From Candidatus Limimorpha caballi (GTDB lineage Bacteria; Bacteroidota; Bacteroidia; Bacteroidales; F082), in assembly GCA_018064605.1 (NCBI GenBank), contig JAGHUX010000005.1, forward strand, positions 310,001-374,000: a stretch of 64,000 nt of DNA. The letters are read 5' to 3'. Each line of letters starts with the position of its first letter. Position 1 is the stretch's first letter. Position numbers and translations under genes: made by a program. This document shows positions 17,147 to 26,061 of the stretch, one piece after another. The notes below the pieces were generated by a model, which saw nothing but the letters and a program-made list of their open reading frames with translations, was not told the DNA's origin and did no database searches.

Positions 17147-17634
17147 CTTTCTTTGTTTTCAAATGTCTTGATAACTTTAGCCGGCGCGCCCACAGCCACA
17201 CAATAAGGCGGAATATCGCGGGTAACGACCGAACCGGCGCCGATGATTGCGCCTTCGCCTATCGTAACGCCAGGCATGATGATGGAGCCAATACCGATAT
17301 GCGCGCCATCCTTTATGATGACTTTGCCTTCCTTAAATGGGCAATGCATGGCATACATCCCAGGTTTGTAATCTGTCAAATCGCGTTGATGGCACAGAAT
17401 CATCACGCCTGATGTAATAGCCACTCCTTTACCTATTTCTATCAAATCAGGATTACGGTCATCCAGAATCGCTCCACGAGCGACATGCGTCTGCTTGCCT
17501 ATTTTCACGCCCCTCAATTTATGCAAAAAAACCGTAACCTGATACGGGAACGTGAACATTGTCAAAATCGACAATGAATGGGTCCATATCCCTTTGATAA
17601 TGGAAAATAGACTACGATGTTTAACTATAGACAT
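17143..17634 (-). CDS. Hexapeptide-repeat O-acetyltransferase
   Basis: From the ATG at 17634 the product is 163 residues ([10 protein letters not shown]); a TTG 45 bases upstream would add 15 residues that do not resemble the family. Hexapeptide turns run from [17 protein letters not shown] through [15 protein letters not shown]. The typical end is [26 protein letters not shown], as in serine or maltose-type O-acetyltransferases. His in ILCHQRD is the likely base. It is the first gene of the tightly coupled block and probably acetylates a sugar hydroxyl; transfer of the longer ACP-bound acyl group is possible. Confidence 0.85.
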   Translation of the reverse strand: MSIVKHRSLFSIIKGIWTHSLSILTMFTFPYQVTVFLHKLRGVKIGKQTHVARGAILDDRNPDLIEIGKGVAITSGVMILCHQRDLTDYKPGMYAMHCPFKEGKVIIKDGAHIGIGSIIMPGVTIGEGAIIGAGSVVTRDIPPYCVAVGAPAKVIKTFENKER

Positions 17635-18049
17635 AATTTTACATTTTTTACTGTACGATGGTTGTTTGCCATGATTCAATTCATAAAATATATTCTTTTA
17701 CCATTCTTCAACGGTTCGAAACAGACGATAAAAGTTTCACCATCTACATTAGTTTACGACTCAATATCGAACCTCAACAAAAGCATTTCACACAAATTTC
17801 AATGGATAAAAACACGTAATTCTATATTTTGGGCAATCATATACAGTTTGACCAAAGAAGCGATGAAATGAAAAATTAAATATTTGAAAATTAGTATTAT
17901 AATGGAAAATGATGATTTGCAGTGATTCGCTCATCTTTCTTGTTCTATGAATTTGCATTTCAATCATTTATTACGGTTTTTTTGCCATTTTGATCTAAAC
18001 TTATTAATTTGAAACCATTAACAACCTAATGCTTTAAAACTCAATACTT
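17635..18049. other. AT-rich gap without a recognised gene
   Basis: These 415 bases separate the PaaK-like gene from the coupled block. One weak plus-strand frame of about 84 codons exists, with no family features. No TAnnTTTG box was found on the minus strand, so I cannot show that the block has its own promoter. It may be the site of a lost gene. Confidence 0.5.
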
Positions 18050-19351
18050 CTATTCTTCATCAACGACAACACGACGTTTATTATTTTTCATCAATGGAAT
18101 AGAAGGAACAATCTCCAAACGGACAGACTTCTGCAGTTGTTCAGACCAATATTTTACAATATGATTTTTGACCGTATCATCGAAATCGTTATTCACTTCT
18201 AAATTAAACAAAATCGACCCATCTTTCTTTTTCACCACTTGATATGCGGTGACACCACTAACTTCATGTAAAAAAAATCGGGAAAAATTGTGAACAGTAT
18301 ACCTTATTCCACCTGAACACACTAAGGAATCACACTCTCGCCCCATAATACGCGTTATTTTCCCATTACGAACTTCTACCAAATCATGAGCATCGTATCT
18401 AATAAAAGGTTGAGCAAAATTCCATAGGTCAGTTGAAATAACACGGCCAACGCCATCAGTAATCACATTATCATTTTCATCCAACACTTCAATTATACCA
18501 AAAGCATCAGAGACCTTATATCCATCATGAGAAACTGTTTCGTATGTATTTGGGGTACCCTCACAACTATATGAATCAATTACATCACAACAAAACGCTT
18601 TTTCAATTAATTCTCTATATGCAGTCGACAAAGTAGATCCTGTAGTCATAATATGCTTTGGACAAAAAACAAAACCAGGATTATCAAGTCGACACTGAGC
18701 CAATAAATATATCGGAATAGGATACGAGCGAATAATTGAAGGCTTTTCTTCCTCAACAAGGCGAAGAATTGCCTTCAAGTTATCATCGCTGATTGAATAA
18801 AATGGGACAAAAATGCAATTGTTCATCCTATCCTGCAACTTCTTTAACACCCCTTGTCTTTCACCATTAGCAATTTTAATATACTTATCGCCCATACGAT
18901 AACCAGCCTGATACCACGTACTTAACTTTGCCGCAGTATTTAACCCATCTGATTCTTTAGATGTGAAATATGAGAAAGGCTCTCCTGTAGAACCACTTGA
19001 ACAATGCGAAACCCGTTTTTTAACAGGATAGCTATTAGACACGAATCTATCGCCACCTTCTCTTCTCATAATTGATTTGTCAACAATCGGAAGCTTCCTC
19101 AAATCATTCTTTGTTTGAATATCGTCAACCGAAAGATTCAAAGATTTAAACAAATCGTTATAGTATGGAACACTTTCAACAGCATGCCGAATCAGCATGC
19201 GCAATCGTTTATTTTGGAAATCAATCACTTGCTCTTGAGACCAACCATCCGTTTCCTTTAAAAACCTAAAAGACCTGGCAACATTTTGACCTGCAATCAA
19301 ATCACTAATAGGCAAAAAAACATTCTCTGATATATAATTACGAAATGACAT
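18050..19351 (-). CDS. PaaK/CapK-like adenylate-forming enzyme
   Basis: From MSFRNYISENVF the product is 433 residues; an ATG 21 bases upstream is the alternative start. HCSSGSTGEPFSYFTSK near residue 125 is the Ser/Gly/Thr-rich AMP-binding loop of the phenylacetate-CoA ligase family, followed by GSTLSTAYRELIE and an acidic C-terminal domain. Members in capsule loci are called CapK-like and their reaction is not settled. Adenylation of a carboxylic acid and transfer to CoA, an ACP or a sugar would fit the acyl-building genes downstream (inference). Its composition is strongly AT-rich. Confidence 0.82.
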   Translation of the reverse strand: MSFRNYISENVFLPISDLIAGQNVARSFRFLKETDGWSQEQVIDFQNKRLRMLIRHAVESVPYYNDLFKSLNLSVDDIQTKNDLRKLPIVDKSIMRREGGDRFVSNSYPVKKRVSHCSSGSTGEPFSYFTSKESDGLNTAAKLSTWYQAGYRMGDKYIKIANGERQGVLKKLQDRMNNCIFVPFYSISDDNLKAILRLVEEEKPSIIRSYPIPIYLLAQCRLDNPGFVFCPKHIMTTGSTLSTAYRELIEKAFCCDVIDSYSCEGTPNTYETVSHDGYKVSDAFGIIEVLDENDNVITDGVGRVISTDLWNFAQPFIRYDAHDLVEVRNGKITRIMGRECDSLVCSGGIRYTVHNFSRFFLHEVSGVTAYQVVKKKDGSILFNLEVNNDFDDTVKNHIVKYWSEQLQKSVRLEIVPSIPLMKNNKRRVVVDEE

Positions 19352-19489
19352 ACATCCTTTATTTATTAACATTTCAACATTTCTCAGCCAATATCACATT
19401 TTACCACTTTTTTGACATCAATCAAAACCAATATACGGCGTCCCATCATTCACCATAATATCGGCATTATTTTTATCTTCAACTGACAA

Positions 19490-19984
19490 TCATCTGTTTT
19501 CGTTATACACCGGCAACAATTTCCGTTTAACGCTTTCCCATGAATACTTGCCCAAACCTTGATAAGCTTCATGTATCATGGCTTTCGATTTCTCTTGTTT
19601 TTCCACAACCAATATCATTTTTTCCGCCAATGCTTCCTCATTCTTTGAGCAGAACAGCAATCCATTCACGCCATCATCAATCATATATGGGACTCCTCCC
19701 ACATTGCTTGAAATCACCAAAAGACCGGCATTCATGCCCTCCAACACCGAAACAGGCATATAGTCATCCGTTGAGTTGTTATTGTAAAGATAGAAATGAC
19801 TCACCCCGATAACAAGATGGTAATCAAGCCGCTCTTTCAGAAACTTTGCCTCGTTATAAAACACGAGGCACAACGAGACTTCATATTTGCAGGCTCTGGT
19901 ATCAATGGTGGGTGAAAGTCTAAAGTAAGGGCGGATTACGCCTTCCAAGTATCAACACCTGAAGATTCTCTTAAAGTTAACCAT
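19490..19984 (-). pseudogene. Chimeric glycosyltransferase relic: GT92 (DUF23) N-part joined to GT4 C-part
   Basis: The ATG at 19984 is followed after ten codons by an in-frame TGA. The frame then continues with KYEVSLCLVFYNEAKFLKER and GVSHFYLYNNNSTDDY, the start of a DUF23/GT92 domain. Straight after this, near 19760, it changes to MPVSVLEGMNAGLLVISSNV and GGVPYMIDDGVNGLLF, the C-terminal nucleotide-sugar region of GT4 enzymes, closely matching the intact GT4 at 21861-22859. Neither catalytic domain is complete. A deletion joined two neighbouring genes in frame, and a nonsense codon has since appeared. Confidence 0.85.
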
Positions 19985-20023
19985 GTTTCGATTGCTTATT
20001 CTCAATTATACGAGGCTTATTCA

Positions 20024-20779
20024 TTATTCGGAGCTGCCACTTTTCCAAGAAACAACTACATTCCTCAAATTTTTTGTAATTCTGCGTTTCAGTTTTATCA
20101 GCCGTATCATATTGTTTGGGCCGATGAGTTTACGAAGGAGAGATTTCCAACCTTTTCCAACAGGAGCCTCCCCGACCGATTCACAATATGTATTTTCTGT
20201 GCGGAAATATTCGCCCGTAGTCTGAAAAGGACAGAAATAATCAACTGGGAAAATATGAAGATCTTTGTAATCCTGCTCGATTCCATTTTGAACCAGACCA
20301 TTACGGCTCATATTTGACGTCACGAAAGTTACGTTTGTAGTCATATCGAAGCTGCCGTCTGCCTTAAAGAAAAGTCTGCCTTTGTATGAATCGAGCTGTT
20401 CCTTCACCCACATTCCACCGGCTTCGCTTGCGATTACGCCCATCATCACAGGATGATGTTTGCTCCCCTCGAAGCCGGCAAAGGCCTTCAGATGCATAAG
20501 GTCATCAAAAGGTTTATACACCATAAAGTCAACGTCCATATACAGGCCGCCTTCATCGTGCAATGCCTTGAGCCTGACATAATCGCTGACAAACGCATAC
20601 TTTCCGGCCTTGTATGCCTCCTTGACATACTGATTGCAATTTATATCAAAGTTCTCCTCATCCCATAGTTTGTATTCCCAGTTTGGCATATACTTGTGCC
20701 AGGAGGCAATGCAGTCATTGGCTATCTGTGGCATTTCGCCTCGCCCGAACCAGCAATAATGTATTTTCAAGGGTATCAT
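20024..20779 (-). CDS. Glycosyltransferase with DXD motif (GT32/capsular sugar-transferase type)
   Basis: The 251-residue protein begins MIPLKIHYCWFGRGEMPQ. It contains YAFVSDYVRLKALHDEGGLY and MDVDFMVYKPFDDLM; the DVD here is the DXD metal and nucleotide-sugar site of the Gly_transf_sug (Och1/GT32-like) family. It transfers one sugar to the growing glycan at the inner face of the membrane. It lies 7 bases after the GT61 gene, in the same transcription unit. Confidence 0.88.
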   Translation of the reverse strand: MIPLKIHYCWFGRGEMPQIANDCIASWHKYMPNWEYKLWDEENFDINCNQYVKEAYKAGKYAFVSDYVRLKALHDEGGLYMDVDFMVYKPFDDLMHLKAFAGFEGSKHHPVMMGVIASEAGGMWVKEQLDSYKGRLFFKADGSFDMTTNVTFVTSNMSRNGLVQNGIEQDYKDLHIFPVDYFCPFQTTGEYFRTENTYCESVGEAPVGKGWKSLLRKLIGPNNMIRLIKLKRRITKNLRNVVVSWKSGSSE

Positions 20780-20786
20780 ACTCTGT

Positions 20787-21794
20787 TTATCGTATTATAT
20801 TCTTTAGCATTTTTTCGGCTCGATACAATACGCATTTTGCCGAATAAACCATGATATCGTAAAGCATCGAAAAGGATGAGGGCTGAAAGAACCGACATCC
20901 GTTTTCCACACAAAAATTTTGAAGTTCGCCCGAAGCCCAGAGCAGGAATGGCCCCTTGCTGTGGGATATCGGGAACGACTTGAACGGTTCCTTGAAACAC
21001 TTGATAAAGTTCGCTTCCACTCCTATGGCCTGATTGATCATATACTGCCGAGGTATGATCTCACTTTGCTTCCGAAGAATAATCTGTTTCATTCCGTCTG
21101 AAGCGAAAAGCGAATTATGCGCGAGTGTCCCTTCAACGGAAGCCAACACTTTGCAGTTTTTCACATACCAAATCTGAGCTGAAGGAGGCAACTGCTCAGG
21201 ATACAGGATTTTAAAACCGTTTCCTGCAAATATCCTCTCCAGATGTTTCTCTCCTATCTCCTTCTTCTTTTTCAGACGGGCTCGTGAAAAATAAATTTTC
21301 TCGTAAACAGGAAGGTCGCAAATGCAATTGTCACGAATAGTATTGTATATGGTCTTGTATTTATCCGTAAAATAATATGCCAGAACGCCATCCGCCTTTT
21401 TACCTAAGTATTCGAGATATGCATTTGCAGTCTTCCTCCCGAAAGTGGGCACCTCCAGATGATGGAAAGACTCGCAAGGGACAATACAGTTTTCGATTTC
21501 ATCTTCCTTTATACTCTGAAGTTGATGTCTTTGAATCCCCAAAAGGGAAAGTACTTCCAGAACACGCTTCGTGTGTGCACCGAAAACATACTCCCCTCTC
21601 GCATCCTCCGGTGCAATATAAGCAAACTTGCATATCTCAGGATGCTCAATGTAATACCATAGCCTGGAAAGACTCTCTACAAGGAAAAAGCCCCAGTTGC
21701 TCTCGATTTTGCCAAGGTATAAAGTGGAGGAGTTTCCAGAATTGGAGACTGAATAATCTGAAACTGAGAAATCCATGTTATTTATTTCTGCCAT
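20787..21794 (-). CDS. GT61-type (DUF563) glycosyltransferase, possibly shortened at the N-terminus
   Basis: The 335-residue product has the GT61 signature GKIESNWGFFLVESLSRLWYY only ~28 residues from the start. It continues with KIYFSRARLKKKKEIGEKHL, and VEGTLAHNSLFA with the conserved His. Bacterial relatives usually carry some 70-100 residues before the first signature, so this gene may have lost its N-terminal part. Upstream, before the GT4 stop, there is room only for a 19-codon frame beginning MNNSHKVDDF that ends in a stop. A downstream Met in NNMDFS could also be the start. Activity is uncertain. Confidence 0.78.
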   Translation of the reverse strand: MAEINNMDFSVSDYSVSNSGNSSTLYLGKIESNWGFFLVESLSRLWYYIEHPEICKFAYIAPEDARGEYVFGAHTKRVLEVLSLLGIQRHQLQSIKEDEIENCIVPCESFHHLEVPTFGRKTANAYLEYLGKKADGVLAYYFTDKYKTIYNTIRDNCICDLPVYEKIYFSRARLKKKKEIGEKHLERIFAGNGFKILYPEQLPPSAQIWYVKNCKVLASVEGTLAHNSLFASDGMKQIILRKQSEIIPRQYMINQAIGVEANFIKCFKEPFKSFPISHSKGPFLLWASGELQNFCVENGCRFFQPSSFSMLYDIMVYSAKCVLYRAEKMLKNIIR

Positions 21795-21860
21795 TTTGAA
21801 TTATCCTCTTGCTGTCACACGCCTATAGATGAAGTCATCGACTTTGTGAGAATTGTTCAT

Positions 21861-22859
21861 TTATTTGCAATAAAGATCAAGCAGTTTCGGGAATATCGCG
21901 TCCCATTGATATCGGGACAACGTGGAATGGGCATTTCTGACGATATTTGCAGATTGTGGATTGCCAATTGCCGTCAGCATTTTCTCAGCCAACTCCTTAT
22001 CATCATCACTTTCAAACAGGAGCCCGTTCACGCCGTCCTCAATCATATACGGCACGCCCCCGACTTTGCTGGAGATTACCAATAGTCCGGCATTGAACGC
22101 CTCAAGAATGGAGACGGGCATATTGTCGATTCTCGGTGAAGACAGGAATATGTCCGCCTTGTCCAGCTGACTATAAATTTCACTGTTATCCACCCGCCCC
22201 ACAAACAGGACATCCCTGATTTCTTCGGCTCTCACCATCTCTTCAAGTCCAGCTCTCGAAGGGCCATCGCCCACGATTCTGAGTGTTGCCTGAGGAATCT
22301 GTCGTTTGACCTTTTTGAAAGCCCGCAGAATGCACTCGATGTTGTAAAGCGGAGAGAGCGTGCGGGTGCTGATGAAATCGGGGTTTATGCTCTCGCGGAG
22401 CCTGAAATGGGAGCTGTCCAACTCTATCACGTTCGGGATAACCGTGTATGGAATTCCGAACTTGTCGAACACTCTCCCGAGATAGTCGGACAGGACAATA
22501 TTGGCATCTGTCTTCAGAAGGTAATGCCTCACCAGCCTTTTGTGTCTCCTGAAAAATTCATCGGCACCTCCACCGTGGTAGGTCAGCACCACCTTCTTTC
22601 CCAGTTTTTTCCCGACCGGTATGCCTACAATCGCAGGAAAGAAGCCCACCTTGGAACAGCAATGGATATGGAGCACATCATAATCTGCCGCTTGCCTCAA
22701 CATCCGCCGTTTGCACAATAGTCTGTAGATGAACGAGCCACTGGTGTTGAAGATGTCCGCTTCAATTCCCTCCTTCGCGAGGTTCCTCTGCAACAATTCC
22801 ACCTGACCCGAGATCCCCCCCGTGCCTTTCTTATAGTTTGTAATTAGAAGAACATTCAT
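21861..22859 (-). CDS. GT4-family glycosyltransferase
   Basis: The start MNVLLITNYKKGTGGISGQV at 22859 overlaps the stop of the membrane GT gene (ATGA), fixing a 332-residue product; the frame stays open further upstream only as a shadow. N-terminal Rossmann features include GGISGQVELLQRNL and VLHIHCCSKVGFF. The C-terminal donor domain has LRIVGDGPSRAGLEEMV, VLFVGRVDNSEIY and FLSSPRIDNMPVSILEAFNA followed by GLLVISSKVGG, with the conserved Glu. It should be a retaining, metal-independent GT-B enzyme. The relic at 19490 carries a close copy of its C-terminal part. Confidence 0.9.
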   Translation of the reverse strand: MNVLLITNYKKGTGGISGQVELLQRNLAKEGIEADIFNTSGSFIYRLLCKRRMLRQAADYDVLHIHCCSKVGFFPAIVGIPVGKKLGKKVVLTYHGGGADEFFRRHKRLVRHYLLKTDANIVLSDYLGRVFDKFGIPYTVIPNVIELDSSHFRLRESINPDFISTRTLSPLYNIECILRAFKKVKRQIPQATLRIVGDGPSRAGLEEMVRAEEIRDVLFVGRVDNSEIYSQLDKADIFLSSPRIDNMPVSILEAFNAGLLVISSKVGGVPYMIEDGVNGLLFESDDDKELAEKMLTAIGNPQSANIVRNAHSTLSRYQWDAIFPKLLDLYCK

Positions 22860-24256
22860 CACAACAACCCTCTCGAACCGATTTTGAAGTACGCCCACGC
22901 CACCTCCATCAGAACAACTACGACATACCAGTATTTGACATACTTGAAATTGCGGGCATTGAGCTTCGAAATGCCGTATGCCGCCATAATGAGCAGGCAC
23001 GGGAGTCCAGGCAGGAGGAACCGCTCTGCATTGCCGTAGCCGCTGACGGAGATAACGCCTAAATAGCCGACGGCAAAAGCGCCGATAAGTGACAGATTGC
23101 GCCAGTTCTTGTCTTTGAAAATAGCATAGAACAGGGCAAGGAGGACAAATATGCCAAAGAAATTGCGAACATAGTTTCCCCCGTGCAAAACCATCTGGTT
23201 CTCCTGTCCGGTATCGACCATCGTTGAAAGGGGCATGAAGAACTCCATCGGGGCAAGGATAGTTCCGGTAGCATATTTTGCCCATTGATTGCCGCCTGCC
23301 GTCTGAGCATTTCTTTTGAGAATCTGGTTCTCGACTCTCATTTCCCAATAACCTTCCACCTCGGTAGCAATCGTTCCACCTGCAAATCCCGCGATACTGA
23401 CAACTCCGAATACAATCAGCACGGCTTTCTTTGTCCGCCCTACAAGTTTGTTCGAAGTGAAAATCAGTCCGGCAAACAGAGAAATAATCGCAACCGCTCC
23501 GAGAACCGTTCTGAAGAAGAACAGGCTCAGTGCCAGCAGTGCAGGAACAGCAATAGTGAAAATGCCATAGCGCCGGGTCCTGATCAGATAATCCGCCCGC
23601 TCAAGGAAAGCGACTATGAGGAAAAGCATTTCCGTTTCCTTTACGTGCAACCCGCAGTAGATGATGAGGTTAGGCATAAAAGTGCAGAAAATTGCCGCCA
23701 TCCTGCCCGGAAACTCGCCGATATTCCTGCGTGCCAATCTGTATATCAACACACAGGTGAGCGCACTGAATAATGATTTGAAAACGCGTGCAACAAAGAC
23801 AGAAGGTCCAAAAATCCTGTAAATGACAATGAGCCAGAACGGATAGCCCATGTCAGACACGCCATTGCGAAACCCGTAATACTGACGTACCATATCCCAT
23901 CCGGCCTCAGCCAGCCATTTCGCCTCTTCGTGATATCCCATTGCATCCGCTGCCCCGAACTCGAACGGCTGCCCCGTCTGGGCCTTATAGAAGAAGTAGG
24001 AGAAGACAACCCACGCCAAGCGCAAAAGCAATGCTGCCCAGAAAACACGCCACGCGAACTTCTTCACCGGATACCGCATCCATTTCTTTGAACAGGAAGA
24101 TGACAACAGGAAAAATCCCGTCACCAACATTATCCCCAGCAGAATATACACCACCGGCATCGCGTGTCTGAAGAACGCAATGGACACGATTGCAAGGGCC
24201 ATCAGATACATTGATATCCCTTTCTTGGCTATTTTATCGGGGAAAATGGGAATCAT
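22859..24256 (-). CDS. Polytopic membrane protein, GT-C (GT39/ArnT-like) glycosyltransferase
   Basis: The 465-residue protein has about ten to twelve hydrophobic segments. After the first spans comes a luminal acidic loop (AADAMGYHEEAKWLAEAGWD near residue 100), which resembles the catalytic Asp loop of GT-C enzymes that use polyprenyl-phosphate sugars. VSDMGYPFWLIVIYRIFG and CGLHVKETEMLFLIVAFLER also fit that group. It could instead act as the Wzy-type polymerase of the locus, since no other candidate is visible. The family call is moderate and the exact role inferred. Confidence 0.7.
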   Translation of the reverse strand: MIPIFPDKIAKKGISMYLMALAIVSIAFFRHAMPVVYILLGIMLVTGFFLLSSSCSKKWMRYPVKKFAWRVFWAALLLRLAWVVFSYFFYKAQTGQPFEFGAADAMGYHEEAKWLAEAGWDMVRQYYGFRNGVSDMGYPFWLIVIYRIFGPSVFVARVFKSLFSALTCVLIYRLARRNIGEFPGRMAAIFCTFMPNLIIYCGLHVKETEMLFLIVAFLERADYLIRTRRYGIFTIAVPALLALSLFFFRTVLGAVAIISLFAGLIFTSNKLVGRTKKAVLIVFGVVSIAGFAGGTIATEVEGYWEMRVENQILKRNAQTAGGNQWAKYATGTILAPMEFFMPLSTMVDTGQENQMVLHGGNYVRNFFGIFVLLALFYAIFKDKNWRNLSLIGAFAVGYLGVISVSGYGNAERFLLPGLPCLLIMAAYGISKLNARNFKYVKYWYVVVVLMEVAWAYFKIGSRGLL

Positions 24257-25198
24257 TTAGCGGACAACTTGAATGATATATTTCTTGATTCTTGCAGCTG
24301 TGCTCATAAATCGGTTTTTCGCCCTCAAATAGAGCAACGGTTTGGCGTACCTGCTTTTGATTTCCGGGCTCTGCCTGCTCCAATCCACCTTGGCAAGTTC
24401 GACCTGTGCGGCATCGTGATACTCCTTGGAAAGGAAATACGGCATGAGACCGTACGTGCGGAGATTGTCTATCAGTTGCTTATAGTCGGGATTCGTTTTC
24501 TCTTCTTCTTCGAGATAACCGAGATTCCATAGCATATGGTTCTCAGGCTTGTGGAGATGGTGGGTTTCTCTATGCGTTACGTCAACGTCCTGATTATAGT
24601 TGCTCAATGGCTTATTCAAGAAGGCCATTTCATACTTCAAGGCTATTCTAATCCAGAGATCAAAATCTTCGCCAAGCTTAAGATTTTTCTTAAAACCGCC
24701 AAACTCATCAAATGTGTTTCTTCTTAAACATACAGCTCCCGTCCATACCGGTTGACATAGGCTATTTGCATATTCGCGGCAATAATTGAAATACCCTGTA
24801 GGAATATCCAACTTCACGACAGACTTTCTGTTGTGAACGTAATAATAATTTGTGCAGTACAGACCGGCATCGGGATATTCCCTTATCAGCCCGTCCATCT
24901 CCTCCAAGAATGTCGGCTCCCACCAGTCATCGGCATCAAGAAAGCAGATATACTCCCCTTGAGCCGCAGCAATACCGTTGTTTCTCGCCGTACTGACACC
25001 GGCATTCTCCTGATTGATGATTCTGGCATTCCCCACTCCGGACAGCACTTTTTCAGCAACAGCAAGAGAATTGTCGAGACTGCCGTCATTGACCACGATT
25101 AACTCATAATCCTTGAACGTCTGGGACAATACGCTCCTCAGAGCCTTCTCTATGTAAGGTTCCTTGTTGTACAGGGGGACTATTACGGAAAAACGCAT
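24257..25198 (-). CDS. GT2-family glycosyltransferase
   Basis: The 313-residue GT-A protein starts FSVIVPLYNKEPYIEKALRS. It has IVVNDGSLDNS near residue 35 for nucleotide binding, ARNNGIAAAQGEYICFLDAD near residue 74 with the DXD motif in LDADDW, and an aromatic acceptor region LGEDFDLWIRIALK (ED motif). It adds a sugar to the lipid-linked intermediate. It shares one base with the next gene, indicating coupling. Confidence 0.92.
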   Translation of the reverse strand: MRFSVIVPLYNKEPYIEKALRSVLSQTFKDYELIVVNDGSLDNSLAVAEKVLSGVGNARIINQENAGVSTARNNGIAAAQGEYICFLDADDWWEPTFLEEMDGLIREYPDAGLYCTNYYYVHNRKSVVKLDIPTGYFNYCREYANSLCQPVWTGAVCLRRNTFDEFGGFKKNLKLGEDFDLWIRIALKYEMAFLNKPLSNYNQDVDVTHRETHHLHKPENHMLWNLGYLEEEEKTNPDYKQLIDNLRTYGLMPYFLSKEYHDAAQVELAKVDWSRQSPEIKSRYAKPLLYLRAKNRFMSTAARIKKYIIQVVR

Positions 25199-26061
25199 TA
25201 TCGGTACTGTGTTATGCCGCCACGTTTAATTTCGGCTTTCTCGACCTTAAAAAGGCATCGTTCAATGAACCATACAACTTTATATGCCCACGGATGTCTT
25301 TTCAATCTTTTAATCTGGTCTATCGGAAATGCAAAATCATCATAATCTTTGAGAATAGCCGCAGGAATCAACTCCTCAAGGACTTTTCTTCGTTCTATCT
25401 TGTCGAGATTTTTATTGGTCTCACTGATGCCATTCATATCAAAAAGAGTCACATTAATGTCTGCATAGACCGGCATCTCTTCACCCAGAGCAATCGCCTG
25501 GAGATACCACTTCCAGTCGGACACGATGCGGAGACTTTCGTCATAAAAGCCATATTTTTCAAAGAGGCTTCTTTTTATCAATGCCGAGGAATGGTTGAGT
25601 GTTCCAGTATAGAATCCGAGAAAACTTATATCCTGCCCGGCGAAACATTTGTCGTTCAGTATTTTCCCATCCTTGAACACTTTCAACATGTTGCCATAAA
25701 GAATTGAAGGGAAATTGTTCTCTTCGAGGGAACCGAGCATTCTTTCTACAACTGTTGCATCTGCAAGGCAGTCCCCACTATTGAGAAACTGGACATAACC
25801 TCCACTTGCCATCCTTATGCCCTTGTTCATCGCATTGTAGATGCCCTTGTCGGGTTCGGAGATCCACTTTATCGAGTGTGGAGTTTTGAGGGTTGAGAGT
25901 GAAGATTCGTAATTTTTTATCACATCGACCGAATTGTCAGTGCTTTCCCCGTCGATGATGACGTGCTCGAAGTCCTTGCACGTTTGAGAGGCGACACTTT
26001 CCAAGGTCTTGGAAAGATCATGGACATTGTTTTTATTTATAGTTATTATGGACAGCCTCAT
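25198..26061 (-). CDS. GT2-family glycosyltransferase
   Basis: The start MRLSIITINKNNVHD at 26061 gives 287 residues. An upstream Met would add a basic stretch that is the antisense-like end of the neighbouring gene. Motifs are FEHVIIDGESTDNS near residue 34, WISEPDKGIYNAMNKGI and VQFLNSGD as the DXD-equivalent; relatives with this NSGD form are frequent in capsule loci. The gene overlaps the preceding one by 29 bases. Confidence 0.9.
   Translation of the reverse strand: MRLSIITINKNNVHDLSKTLESVASQTCKDFEHVIIDGESTDNSVDVIKNYESSLSTLKTPHSIKWISEPDKGIYNAMNKGIRMASGGYVQFLNSGDCLADATVVERMLGSLEENNFPSILYGNMLKVFKDGKILNDKCFAGQDISFLGFYTGTLNHSSALIKRSLFEKYGFYDESLRIVSDWKWYLQAIALGEEMPVYADINVTLFDMNGISETNKNLDKIERRKVLEELIPAAILKDYDDFAFPIDQIKRLKRHPWAYKVVWFIERCLFKVEKAEIKRGGITQYR

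Noticed and set aside
17617-17871. Plus-strand 84-codon frame in the AT-rich gap
   Set aside because: It overlaps the start of the acetyltransferase gene on the other strand, has no motif and lies against the direction of all locus genes.
22860-23348. Extension of the GT4 gene upstream to give a 495-residue protein
   Set aside because: The extra part is an out-of-frame reading of the membrane GT gene, rich in Arg/Cys/Pro; the ATGA overlap at 22859 marks the true start.
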